Shown here: piece after piece, positions 42,244-50,812 of the stretch
How the letters are laid out: every line of letters starts with the position of its first letter
Numbering within the stretch: position 1 is the first letter of the stretch
Origin: Mycoplana dimorpha
Lineage (GTDB): Bacteria > Pseudomonadota > Alphaproteobacteria > Rhizobiales > Rhizobiaceae
Direction: 5' to 3'
DNA: 64,000 bases
Assembly: GCF_003046475.1 (NCBI RefSeq)
Contig: NZ_PZZZ01000006.1
Span: 99,445 to 163,444, forward strand
Program-made: the position numbers and the translations under genes
Notes under the pieces: generated by a model
The model's input: the letters and a program-made list of their open reading frames with translations, nothing else
Databases searched by the model: none
Told to the model about the DNA's origin: nothing

Positions 42244-44015
42244 TGAATAAGTCCCCCGTGATTTCGGTGCGCAACCTCAGCATTTCCTTTGGGCGCACCA
42301 CGGTTGTCCACGACCTCAATTTCGACATCGCTCCCGGCAGCACGTTGGCGCTGGTGGGCGAGTCGGGCTCCGGAAAATCCGTCACCTCGCTGGCGATCAT
42401 GGGACTTTTGCCCGAGCGCATCGGCCGGGCCAAGGGTTCGATCGCGCTCGAAGGCCGCGAGCTTCTGACGCTGAGCGAGCCTTCCATGCAGAAGGTGCGC
42501 GGCGGGCGGGTCAGCATGATCTTCCAGGAGCCGATGACCTCGCTCAACCCGGTGCAGCGCGTCGGCGACCAGCTCGCCGAGGTGATCCGCATCCACAAGG
42601 GGCTCAGAGGCGCGGCGCTGAAGGAAGCCGTCCTCGACATGCTGCGGAAGGTGCGCATCCCCGACCCGGAAGTGCGGATGCACCAGTATCCGCACACCTT
42701 CTCCGGCGGCATGCGGCAGCGCGTGATGATCGCCATGGCTCTTGCCTGCAATCCCGCCCTGATCATCGCCGACGAGCCGACCACAGCACTCGACGTAACT
42801 GTCCAGGCCCAGACGCTGGCGCTTCTGAAGGACCTGCAGCGGGAGACACAAACTGCCGTCCTGTTCATCACCCATGACATGGGAGTGGTGGCCGAGGTGG
42901 CCGACAATGTGCTGGTCATGCGCCGCGGCCGCGAGATCGAGAGCGGCACGGTCCATGAGGTATTCTCCGCCCCCAAGGACGCCTACACCCGCAGCCTGAT
43001 CGAGGCAGCCCCGAGCCTCGTCGGGAAATTCGCCGAAACCCGGACGCCGCCGCAGCCGGTGCAGGGCGTGCCGGTCTCCTACGCCGGCGACGCGCCGGTG
43101 CTGGAGGTCAACGACCTGACGGTGCGTTTTCCGGTTCGCAGCGGCTTCTTCGGCCGCCTGACCGGCATGGTCCATGCGGTGGAGCACGCCTCGTTTGCCA
43201 TCGGCAAGGGCGAAACGCTCGGGCTGGTCGGTGAATCCGGGTCCGGGAAATCGACCATCGGCAAGGCGATCATCAATCTCGCCCCGATCGATTCCGGCGA
43301 GGTCCGCGTCTCCGGCCAGCGGGTGGATTACGGCGACCCGCAGAGCCTCGCGCGGATGCGCCGAGACGTACAGATGATCTTCCAGGATCCGTTCGGCTCG
43401 CTCGACACCCGACAGACCATCGGCTCCGCGATCATGGAGCCCATGCTGGTTCATGGCCTGGCCAAGCGGGCCGAAGCCTTCGAGAAGATGCAATGGCTGA
43501 TGGAACGCGTCGGCCTGGACCCGGCCCGCGCCACCTCCCTGCCGCACGAATTTTCCGGCGGTCAAAGGCAGCGGATCTGCATCGCGCGGGCGCTCGCCAT
43601 GTCGCCGAAGCTCATCATTGCCGACGAGGCGGTGTCGGCGCTGGACGTGGCGATCAAGGGTCAGATCATCGACCTGATGATCGATCTGCAGAAGGAATTC
43701 GACGTCTCCTATCTGTTCATCAGCCACGACATGGCGGCGGTGGAGCGCATCTGCGATCGGGTTGCCGTCATGTACTTCGGCGAGATCGTCGAGATCGGCA
43801 AGACCGAGGACGTCATCGGCCATCCGGGCCACGACTATACCAGGCGCCTGCTGTCGGCGATCCCAATCACCCACCCCGACCAGCGCGGCAAGCGTCCCTT
43901 GCCGAGCGTGGACCTCACCAAGCCGCGCAGCCCGATCAAGCCCCTCGAATACCGGGCACCGCCGCCGAGCTGGAGCATGGCATCCGAGGGGCATTTCATC
44001 CGCAGCGCAAGCTGA
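42243..44015 (+). CDS. Peptide-type ABC transporter ATPase, fused DppD-DppF
   Basis: 590 aa with two complete ATPase domains in one chain. The first half has GESGSGKSV (near residue 40) and the FSGGMRQRVMIAMAL signature; the second has GESGSGKST (near 330) and FSGGQRQRICIARAL. Each half ends with the oligopeptide-transporter C-terminal extension. Most dpp/opp systems use two separate genes, while fused forms are frequent in Rhizobiales. It supplies energy for the DppB/DppC channel. Start ATG 42243 overlaps the DppC stop by one base. Confidence 0.93.
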   Translation: MNKSPVISVRNLSISFGRTTVVHDLNFDIAPGSTLALVGESGSGKSVTSLAIMGLLPERIGRAKGSIALEGRELLTLSEPSMQKVRGGRVSMIFQEPMTSLNPVQRVGDQLAEVIRIHKGLRGAALKEAVLDMLRKVRIPDPEVRMHQYPHTFSGGMRQRVMIAMALACNPALIIADEPTTALDVTVQAQTLALLKDLQRETQTAVLFITHDMGVVAEVADNVLVMRRGREIESGTVHEVFSAPKDAYTRSLIEAAPSLVGKFAETRTPPQPVQGVPVSYAGDAPVLEVNDLTVRFPVRSGFFGRLTGMVHAVEHASFAIGKGETLGLVGESGSGKSTIGKAIINLAPIDSGEVRVSGQRVDYGDPQSLARMRRDVQMIFQDPFGSLDTRQTIGSAIMEPMLVHGLAKRAEAFEKMQWLMERVGLDPARATSLPHEFSGGQRQRICIARALAMSPKLIIADEAVSALDVAIKGQIIDLMIDLQKEFDVSYLFISHDMAAVERICDRVAVMYFGEIVEIGKTEDVIGHPGHDYTRRLLSAIPITHPDQRGKRPLPSVDLTKPRSPIKPLEYRAPPPSWSMASEGHFIRSAS

Positions 44016-44040
44016 CCCGACCGCAAAAGGACCTTCTCAC

Positions 44041-45363
44041 GTGTATATAATTGAAGAGCTGGCGACTTTTGTTGCCGGTTACCCGTCCGCTGACATACCC
44101 CGGCAAGCGCGTGAAGCCGCATCGCTTCTGCTGGCCGACCTGATGGCCGCGACGGCCGCCGGCCTGCACTCGCCGCTGGCAACCGCCGCCCGCGCCGCCG
44201 CAGCCGACCTGTATGGCGCCGGACCAGCCAGGGTCTGGCTGACCGATCTCAGCCTTTCGCCTGCCGGCGCAGCCATGGCCAACGCCGCCGCCGCCAGTGC
44301 GCTCGACATCGACGATGGCCATCGCGGCGCCGCCGGCCATGCCGGCGCGGGCGTCATTCCCGCCGCGCTGGCCGTGGGGCAGGCCCTCGGCTCGAGCGAC
44401 GAGCAGATCATCGACGCCATGATTTTCGGCTATGACGTGGCGCTGCGCGTGGCCACGTCGCGACCGACCTCGACCATCGAGACCTACAGCAGCGGTCGTT
44501 GGGTCGGCTACGGCGTCGCCGCCGCGGCCGGACGCCTGCTGGGCCTGAACGCCGCGCAGCTCGCACATGCCATGGCGATTGCCGGCGCCGAAGGCCCCAT
44601 CAGCTTCCCGACCGGCAGCTCCAAATATCAGGGCAGCACCGTCAAGGAAGCGATTCCCCCTGCCGTCACGGCCGGCCTCACCGGCGCCTACCGGGCCCGC
44701 GCCGGCGCCAACGGACCGATCGATCTCCTGGACAAGCCGACGCATTTCGATCGGGAAATCCTGACCGGCGGCCTTGGGCAGTCTTGGTGGCTGCAGCAGT
44801 GCTATCTCAAGCCCTACGCCTGCTGCCGCTACATGCACGCCGCGGTCGACGCGATCGTCCAGCTGCGCCAGCCGGGCAAGACCATTCGCAGCCTGCGCAT
44901 CGAGACCTTCCCGCAAGGCCTGCGGCTGTCGAATGCCCGGGCGCCGAAGACGCTCGAGGCCGGCCAATACAGCTTCTACTTCAGCTGCGCCCTGGCCGCC
45001 CTGCACGGCGCCGCCGCCCTTCAGCCCGTCGACCCGGCCCGGCTCACCGATCCCGACGTGCTCGACCTTGCCGGCCGCATCGAACTGGTCGCGCACGAAG
45101 ACTTCGCCGATTCCTTCCCCAAGGGCACGCCCTGCCGGGTGATCCTCGATCAGGGCGAAGGGCCGCAGAGCCTGACGGTCCTGCATCCGCTCGGCGACGT
45201 CGCAAACCCGATGTCGCGCGAGCAGGTGATCGACAAGTTCCGCAGGATCGGCGCCGCGAGCGTCGATACGCACTGGCTGGACAAAATTCTTCCGGCGCTC
45301 GACCGCGGCTTCGGGCCGCTCTTCAGCGTGCTGAGCCCGCCGCGGCCGGATCTGAACAAATAA
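44041..45363 (+). CDS. MmgE/PrpD family protein, possible epimerase or dehydratase
   Basis: 440 aa, the usual family length. Typical segments: AREAASLLLADLMAATAAG, the Asp-rich ALDIDDGHRGAAGHAGAGVIPAAL, GYDVALRVATSRP and PYACCRYMHAAVDAIVQL. The family includes 2-methylcitrate dehydratase, cis-aconitate decarboxylase and iminodisuccinate epimerase. Because it is embedded in an importer operon with an FAD amine oxidase and RidA, an epimerase for an N-substituted amino acid is more plausible than propionate metabolism (inference). GTG 44041 is chosen because AAAAGGA is 9 nt upstream; the open frame before it is a shadow of the ATPase gene. Confidence 0.83.
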   Translation: MYIIEELATFVAGYPSADIPRQAREAASLLLADLMAATAAGLHSPLATAARAAAADLYGAGPARVWLTDLSLSPAGAAMANAAAASALDIDDGHRGAAGHAGAGVIPAALAVGQALGSSDEQIIDAMIFGYDVALRVATSRPTSTIETYSSGRWVGYGVAAAAGRLLGLNAAQLAHAMAIAGAEGPISFPTGSSKYQGSTVKEAIPPAVTAGLTGAYRARAGANGPIDLLDKPTHFDREILTGGLGQSWWLQQCYLKPYACCRYMHAAVDAIVQLRQPGKTIRSLRIETFPQGLRLSNARAPKTLEAGQYSFYFSCALAALHGAAALQPVDPARLTDPDVLDLAGRIELVAHEDFADSFPKGTPCRVILDQGEGPQSLTVLHPLGDVANPMSREQVIDKFRRIGAASVDTHWLDKILPALDRGFGPLFSVLSPPRPDLNK

Positions 45364-45392
45364 GAAATCATGCTCATCAAGGAGGTAAGGCA

Positions 45393-46958
45393 ATGATGCA
45401 TTTGAGGTTCACAAAGGCTGGCGTTCTGGCTGCACTACTCGCAGGCAGCGCGCTCGCTCCCCTGCCGGCGCTGGCCGCGAAAACCGAGCTCACCCTCGGT
45501 GCGGCAGCGGCCGACATCGGCAATCTCGACCCGCACTATTCGGCGAGCACGACCGACCGCACGCTGGTCGCCTGGGTCTTCGGCGGGCTGGTCCGCTTTG
45601 CTCCCGGCACCACCGACCCTGCGACGATCGAGCCAGACCTGGCAGAGAGCTGGGAATCCAGCGACGACAAGCTGGTCTGGACCTTCAAGCTGCGCAAGGG
45701 CGTGCAGTTCCACCACAATTACGGCGAAGTGACCGCCGAGGACGTCGTCTTCAGCCTGCAGAAGTCGGCCGACCCCCAGCGCTCGGCTTTCGCCACGGAC
45801 TACGCGGCCTTCGAGAAGATCGAAGCCGTCGATCCCTATACGGTGCGCATCACGCTGAAGAACGTCATTCCGAGCGTGCTCGGTCCGTTGGCCAACTACG
45901 CCGGCGGTTTCATCGTCAGCAAGAAGGCTTATGAAGAGCGCGGCGAGAGTTTTTCGCGCAATCCGGTCGGATTCGGGCCGTTCCAGCTCGACTCGATCGA
46001 GCCGGGCGTGGCGGTGCATTTCTCCGCTCACAAGGACTATTTCCGCGGCACCCCGAAGCTGACGAAGGTGACCTATCGCTTCCTCAACGCCGCAGCCGCC
46101 CGTGACCTGGCCTTCGTTGCCGGTGAAGTCGACGCGGCCACCGGCCTGGCCGACCCGAACTGGCTGAAGCGCACCCAGGCGATCGAAGGCGCGACCGTCG
46201 ACATCTTCGACCCCGCCGAACTGACCCTGCTGCACATCAACACCAAGAAGCCGCCGTTCGACGACATCCGCGTCCGCCGTGCGCTGGCCTATGCCGTCGA
46301 TTCGAGCCGCGTCGCCACCTATCGCGGCGCCGAGTTCACCCGCGTCGCAAAGTCCGTCGTGCCGTCGAACAATCTCGGCTACACCGAAGACAACGGCCAC
46401 GTGACGTTCGATGCGGACAAGGCGAAGGCCTTGCTGGCCGAAGCCGGCTATCCGGACGGCCTGTCGGTCAAGATGATCTCCAGCCAGCTGCCCAGCTACG
46501 AATCTTCGAACCAGGTCCTGCAGGCCCAGCTCGAGGAAGTGGGGATCAACATGGAGCTGGAGCCGGTCGAACATGCGACCTGGCACCAGATGATCCGCCA
46601 GGACGTCAGCCCGCTGGTCTCCTACGGCGCGGCGCGCTTCCCGGTCGCGGACGTCTACCTGTCGCAGTTCTTCCATTCGAGCAGCGCCATCGGCTCTCCG
46701 ACGGCGGTGACGAACTTCAGCCATTGCGACGTGGCCGACAAGCAGATCGAGGCCGCCCGCGTCGAAACCGACCCGGCAAAGCAGCTCGAGCTGTGGCATG
46801 AGGCGCAACGCCTGATCATCGAGGCGGTCTGCGCCATCCCGACGACGGAGACCGCCGGCGTCTGGGCGCGGCGGGAAAACCTGAACTGGGGCTTCGAGTT
46901 CAAGGGTTCGATGTCGCTCGGACCGCTGGTGACCGAACTCACCCACTTCACCGAATAG
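45393..46958 (+). CDS. Peptide-type ABC transporter substrate-binding protein
   Basis: 521 aa periplasmic solute-binding family 5 protein (DppA/OppA/NikA type). The signal peptide ends near ALAPLPALAA (residue 29). The family region DLAESWESSDDKLVWTFKLR and RKGVQFHHNYGEVTAEDVVFS follows, with VRRALAYAVDSSRV later. ATG 45393 has GGAGG 7 nt upstream (a second ATG follows directly). It serves the DppBCDF channel encoded just upstream. The ligand is probably a peptide or amino-acid conjugate handled by the MmgE/PrpD and FAD enzymes around it. Confidence 0.92.
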   Translation: MMHLRFTKAGVLAALLAGSALAPLPALAAKTELTLGAAAADIGNLDPHYSASTTDRTLVAWVFGGLVRFAPGTTDPATIEPDLAESWESSDDKLVWTFKLRKGVQFHHNYGEVTAEDVVFSLQKSADPQRSAFATDYAAFEKIEAVDPYTVRITLKNVIPSVLGPLANYAGGFIVSKKAYEERGESFSRNPVGFGPFQLDSIEPGVAVHFSAHKDYFRGTPKLTKVTYRFLNAAAARDLAFVAGEVDAATGLADPNWLKRTQAIEGATVDIFDPAELTLLHINTKKPPFDDIRVRRALAYAVDSSRVATYRGAEFTRVAKSVVPSNNLGYTEDNGHVTFDADKAKALLAEAGYPDGLSVKMISSQLPSYESSNQVLQAQLEEVGINMELEPVEHATWHQMIRQDVSPLVSYGAARFPVADVYLSQFFHSSSAIGSPTAVTNFSHCDVADKQIEAARVETDPAKQLELWHEAQRLIIEAVCAIPTTETAGVWARRENLNWGFEFKGSMSLGPLVTELTHFTE

Positions 46959-46966
46959 CCACCTCC

Positions 46967-46988
46967 GGGCTGCGGGCAACCGCAGCCC
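46967..46988 (+). other. Intercistronic hairpin after the peptide-type binding-protein gene
   Basis: GGGCTGCGG (46967-46975) pairs with CCGCAGCCC (46980-46988) around GCAA, a stable GNRA-type tetraloop, eight nt past the stop. No T-run. It sits before the FAD oxidoreductase gene of the same operon. Confidence 0.7.
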
Positions 46989-47012
46989 ATCCCACCTTGC
47001 GATGAATTAGTC

Positions 47013-48308
47013 ATGCCGAAGCAAACCTTCCCGAGCTATTCGAACCTGTGCGGCTGGAACGCCATGCTGCCGCCACGCACGCCCCGCCCGCCCCTGCAGA
47101 AGGATCTGGTCGTCGACCACGCCATCGTCGGCGCCGGTTACACCGGCCTGGCGGTCGCCCGCCGGCTCCACGAAATCGATCCGCAAGCGCGGATTGCCGT
47201 GTTTGAAGCCTCGACGATCGGGGAAGGATCTTCGGCGCGCAATTCCGGATTTACCGGTGCCGAGGTCCTGCCGCGCACCGCCACCCTCGCCAGCGCCGAC
47301 AAGGCCCGCCGGCAGTCGGCCCTGATGAGGGCCTCGTTCGACTGGCTCAAGGACATCATTGTCGATAACGGCATCGAATGTGATCTGCAGCAGGTGGGGT
47401 CAATCCGCGGTGCCGCTACCGAAGCCGGCGAAGCCTCGCTGAGGAACGTCGTCGAGGTCGCAAAGGCCAACGGCATCCGGCATACCGAATTGAGCCGGGC
47501 CGACATCGCCGAACGCATCGGCTCGGAATATTACCGCTTCGGTGTCCATCTCGACGATACCTACCTCCTGCAGCCGGCCGCCCTCATTCGTGGCCTGGCC
47601 GACGCGCTTCCGAAGGACATCGGCCTTTACGAAAACACACCGGTCGAGAGCTTGACACGCAGCGGTTCCGGATGGGAGCTCCGAACCCCGGGCGGTGTGG
47701 TCCGCGCCCGCAACGTGGCGCTCGCCAACAACGGCTTCATCCGGCGGTTCGGCTACCTGAAGCTGCGGATGACGACGATCTTCACCTATGCCGCCGTGAC
47801 GCGGGCCGTTTCGGAGACCGACCTGGCCCATCTCGGCCAATCGCCCGCCTGGGGCCTGCTGCCCTCGCACCGGCTGGGGACAACCTTGCGCCGCATCGGG
47901 CGCGACCGCCTGATGGTGCGGTCGCTCTACGCCCATGAGAGCGAAGTCCCAAACGACGAAGCCTTCACCAAGCTGCGCGATCGCTTCACGCGGCGCTGGC
48001 CGGGGCTGAAACACGTGGAATTCGAATATGTCTGGGGCGGGACCACCGCCTTCACGATGAACGGTGCGCCCTGGTGGGGCAGGCTCGAGGACGGCCTTTT
48101 CGCCTCCGGCGGCTGCAACGGCAGCGGCATCGCCAAGGGTACGATGCTGGGCCGGCACCTCGGCGAACTGATGCTCGGCAAGGGTGATCCGGCGAAAATC
48201 ACCGATGTGATGGGGACCGCCAGCCTGATCGCTCCGGAACCGTTCCGCAGCATCGGCTTCCACATTGTGTCGTCAATCGAGAGCCGCAAGGCTGGTCTGG
48301 AATCGTAG
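47013..48308 (+). CDS. FAD-dependent amine/amino-acid oxidoreductase (DAO family)
   Basis: 431 aa. The Rossmann FAD motif is VDHAIVGAGYTGLAVARRL (about residues 34-52), then AVFEASTIGEGSSARNSGF. The C-terminal FAD contact is FASGGCNGSGIAKGTMLGRH. The family resembles gamma-glutamylputrescine oxidase, sarcosine oxidase and opine oxidases, which cleave C-N bonds oxidatively. The gene lies 54 nt behind the binding protein and 13 nt before ridA, so it probably oxidises the imported compound to an imine. The exact substrate is unknown. Confidence 0.88.
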   Translation: MPKQTFPSYSNLCGWNAMLPPRTPRPPLQKDLVVDHAIVGAGYTGLAVARRLHEIDPQARIAVFEASTIGEGSSARNSGFTGAEVLPRTATLASADKARRQSALMRASFDWLKDIIVDNGIECDLQQVGSIRGAATEAGEASLRNVVEVAKANGIRHTELSRADIAERIGSEYYRFGVHLDDTYLLQPAALIRGLADALPKDIGLYENTPVESLTRSGSGWELRTPGGVVRARNVALANNGFIRRFGYLKLRMTTIFTYAAVTRAVSETDLAHLGQSPAWGLLPSHRLGTTLRRIGRDRLMVRSLYAHESEVPNDEAFTKLRDRFTRRWPGLKHVEFEYVWGGTTAFTMNGAPWWGRLEDGLFASGGCNGSGIAKGTMLGRHLGELMLGKGDPAKITDVMGTASLIAPEPFRSIGFHIVSSIESRKAGLES

Positions 48309-48321
48309 CAGGGAACCAAAC

Positions 48322-48690
48322 ATGAAAGTCGAACGATTTGACGTCAATGCCCGCCGGAGCCGCCTGGTGAAGTACAACGGCGTCTGCTACCTCTCCGGAC
48401 AGTTCTCCGACAATGCCGGCGACGTCGCCACACAGACCCGCGAAACGCTGGCAAAGATCGACGAGCTGCTGGCACGCGCCGGCACCGACAAGTCGCGCCT
48501 GCTGACAGCCGAAGTCTGGATCACCACGATGGCCGACTTCGCCGCGATGGATGCGGTCTGGAAGGAGTGGGTGGCGCCCGGAAACCCGCCGACCCGATGC
48601 TGCTGCGCCGTAGAGCTCGGCGATCCCGACATGCGCGTCGAGATCATGGTCACCGCGGCGCTCGGCGATGCAGAGGTGATCGAAGCCTGA
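48322..48690 (+). CDS. RidA/YjgF family imine deaminase
   Basis: 122 aa. The family pattern is kept: VCYLSGQFSDNAGDVATQTRE, KSRLLTAEVWITTMADFAAM, and NPPTRCCCAVELGDPDMRVEIMVTA, with the carboxylate-binding Arg in PTRCC. RidA hydrolyses 2-aminoacrylate-like imines. ATG 48322 has AGGGA 7 nt upstream. As last gene of the operon directly after the FAD oxidase, it likely hydrolyses that enzyme's imine product. Distinct from the RidA at 34150. Confidence 0.88.
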   Translation: MKVERFDVNARRSRLVKYNGVCYLSGQFSDNAGDVATQTRETLAKIDELLARAGTDKSRLLTAEVWITTMADFAAMDAVWKEWVAPGNPPTRCCCAVELGDPDMRVEIMVTAALGDAEVIEA

Positions 48691-48700
48691 GGTTGGGGCT

Positions 48701-48720
48701 GGCCGAGTTCCGGCTCGGCC
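48701..48720 (+). terminator. Hairpin ending the peptide-ABC operon
   Basis: GGCCGAG (48701-48707) pairs with CTCGGCC (48714-48720), 11 nt past the ridA stop. The stem is short and lacks a T-run. The convergent gene on the minus strand ends at 48885; the rest of the gap shows nothing. Confidence 0.45.
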
Positions 48721-48884
48721 CGATCCCGCGGTCACGCGCCGCCGATAACGTTGCGGTGCAGCGCTCCGTCTGTCTTGAGCGCTGCATCGTCCGATCCTGT
48801 AGGGGGCATGTCACTGCTCAAGGCAGATGGCTGCGGTCGGCCGGCACGCGATTGCGTACCACTTCCCCTGCCCTGCCCATCCCG

Positions 48885-49670
48885 CTAGGCCTTCCAGGCC
48901 GCCGGCCGCTTCTCCAGGAACGCTGCGATCCCCTCGGCCGCTTCCGCCGTTTCCCATGTGTCGACAAGCCGGGTCAGCGTCATCTCGATCAACGCTTCGT
49001 CGATCGGCGCGGCAACCGCGCGCACCAGCGCCTTGGCTGCCGCGACCGCCCCCGGCGCCGCCGCGAAATAGGGGCTTATCTCCGCCTCGACCGCAGCATC
49101 GAGCCCGCCTGCCTCGACGACCGCATTGAGGAGGCCGGCATCATGCGCCTCTGTCGCGTCGAACAGTCGTGCCGAACAGAAATAGCGCGTCGCGTTCGCC
49201 GCGCCGATCCGCGCGATGACGTAGGGACTGATGGTGGCCGGAATGAGCCCGAGCCGGGTTTCCGTCAGGCCGAAGCGCGCCCCCGATGCGGCAATCGCCG
49301 CGTCGCAGACGCTGATCAGACCGACGCCGCCGCCATAGGCCTGGCCGTTGACGCGGGCGATCAGCGGCTTCGGCAGGTCGCGCAGCGCCTTCAGCATCAT
49401 GGCGAGCTTGCGGGCCTCGGCGATCCGCTGCTGGCGCGTCGCCGCGACCTGCTGCTTCATCCAGTTTAGATCGGCACCGGCGCAGAAACTCCCCCCCTCC
49501 CCCGTCAGGACAACGACGCGCACCGCCGGATCGCCTGCCAGGCGTCCGGCGGCCGCCCTCAGCTCGGCGATCATCGTGGAGGAGAGCGCATTGTGCTGTT
49601 CGGGCCGGGCGAGCCTCAGCGTCGCCACGCCACGATGGTCCGTGGAAATCGAGATCGTCTCGAAGCTCAT
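48885..49670 (-). CDS. Enoyl-CoA hydratase family protein, probable methylglutaconyl-CoA hydratase
   Basis: 261 aa crotonase-fold enzyme. Oxyanion-hole regions are ARPEQHNALSS and SFCAGADLNWMK; NGQAYGGGVGLISVCD and GLTETRLGLIPATIS carry the catalytic acidic residues. The SFCAGADLNWMK pattern is typical of 3-methylglutaconyl-CoA hydratases of leucine and isovalerate breakdown (LiuC type). Context supports this: HMG-CoA lyase, the next step, is upstream with a 4-nt overlap. Other liu genes are absent. Confidence 0.82.
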   Translation of the reverse strand: MSFETISISTDHRGVATLRLARPEQHNALSSTMIAELRAAAGRLAGDPAVRVVVLTGEGGSFCAGADLNWMKQQVAATRQQRIAEARKLAMMLKALRDLPKPLIARVNGQAYGGGVGLISVCDAAIAASGARFGLTETRLGLIPATISPYVIARIGAANATRYFCSARLFDATEAHDAGLLNAVVEAGGLDAAVEAEISPYFAAAPGAVAAAKALVRAVAAPIDEALIEMTLTRLVDTWETAEAAEGIAAFLEKRPAAWKA

Positions 49671-50542
49671 GTGGCAGCCTCCGCTTCGGGCCCGGCGACA
49701 AGTCCACGGGCGAAATCGGCCGCCTCCGCCAGCAGGGCCATATCCAGCCCGGTGTCGAAGCCCGTTGCCTGCAGCATGTGGACGACTGCGAGCGTATCGA
49801 CATTGCCCTTCGCGCCCGGCGCATAGGGACAGCCGCCCAGGCCGCCGACCGAGGCATCGAAGACCCTCAGCCCCATGTCGAGGCTGACGCGGATATTGTC
49901 GAGAGCCGTGCCGCCGGTGTCGTGGTAGTGGCCGGCCAATCGCTCGGCCGGCGCCACCCCCAGCACCGCGCGCAACATGACGGCGATATTCTCCGGCGTC
50001 CCCCGGCCGATCGTGTCGCCAAGGCTCACCTCATGGCAGCCGAGCGCCAGCAGTTTTTCGGTCACAGCGGCAACGGCGCCGGGTGGTGTCGGCCCGTCAT
50101 AGGGGCAGACGACGACGCAGCTGACGTAGCCGCGCAGCGGCAGGCCGTCGGCACGGGCGCGCTCGGCAACCGGCCTCAAGCGCTCTAGGCTTTCTTCGAT
50201 CGAGCAGTTGATGTTGGCGCGGGAGAAGCCTTCCGACGCCGAAACGAAGATCGCCACCTCGTCGGCGCCGGCTGCCCTCGCCGCCTCGTATCCCTTCACG
50301 TTGGGCACGAGTGCGGCGTAGCGCACGCCCGGCCGCCGGGCGATGCCGGCCATCACCTTGGCGCCGTCGGCGAGTTGCGGCACCCATTTCGGGCTGACGA
50401 AGCTCGTCGCTTCTATGCGCCTGAAGCCGCACACCGACAGCCGGTCGATCAGCGCGATCTTGCCCGTCGCCGGAATGATACGCCTTTCGTTCTGCAGGCC
50501 GTCACGCGCCGCCATCTCGACGATCTCGACAAACTCGCCCAT
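49667..50542 (-). CDS. Hydroxymethylglutaryl-CoA lyase
   Basis: 291 aa TIM-barrel enzyme. The start VEIVEMAARDGLQNE (conserved Asp-Gly metal site) and the signature SVGGLGGCPYAPGAKGN with its active-site Cys are intact, as is AGHYHDTGGTALDN holding the metal His pair. It cleaves HMG-CoA to acetyl-CoA and acetoacetate, the last step of leucine degradation. ATG 50542 opens the pair with the hydratase. The 270-bp upstream gap holds a perfect ATTGCGCAAT palindrome. Confidence 0.92.
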   Translation of the reverse strand: MGEFVEIVEMAARDGLQNERRIIPATGKIALIDRLSVCGFRRIEATSFVSPKWVPQLADGAKVMAGIARRPGVRYAALVPNVKGYEAARAAGADEVAIFVSASEGFSRANINCSIEESLERLRPVAERARADGLPLRGYVSCVVVCPYDGPTPPGAVAAVTEKLLALGCHEVSLGDTIGRGTPENIAVMLRAVLGVAPAERLAGHYHDTGGTALDNIRVSLDMGLRVFDASVGGLGGCPYAPGAKGNVDTLAVVHMLQATGFDTGLDMALLAEAADFARGLVAGPEAEAAT

Positions 50543-50712
50543 TAGGTCACCTGTTCACCGAACGCAACCGCATTGGTGTCAGCGCAAGCTCGATCCACCG
50601 CAGCGGGCCCATCCGGGCGGCGGTCCGGAAACTCGGAGGGCAAAGCCACCCGCCCACCTGGATCCCGGTGTCCTTGCCTCCTTTGCGGACGGTGGAACTC
50701 ACATCGAGCAAC

Positions 50713-50722
50713 ATTGCGCAAT
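50713..50722. promoter_or_regulatory. ATTGCGCAAT palindrome upstream of the HMG-CoA lyase gene
   Basis: A perfect 10-bp palindrome 171 nt before the lyase start in the gap 50543-50812. It resembles Lrp/AsnC-type sites but is short, so chance occurrence is possible. No gene is supported in this gap. Confidence 0.3.
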
Positions 50723-50812
50723 AGTGCACGCAGGGCGCCGGCGGATCAATCCGGCTGGTCTCTTCTGTCAAATGCCGGAGCAACTCGACGCCTGGCAGGG
50801 CGCTCGTCGCCG

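Noticed and set aside
50547..50783. 78-codon minus-strand frame in front of the HMG-CoA lyase gene
   Set aside because: No start signal, no family resemblance and ordinary GC-rich chance length.
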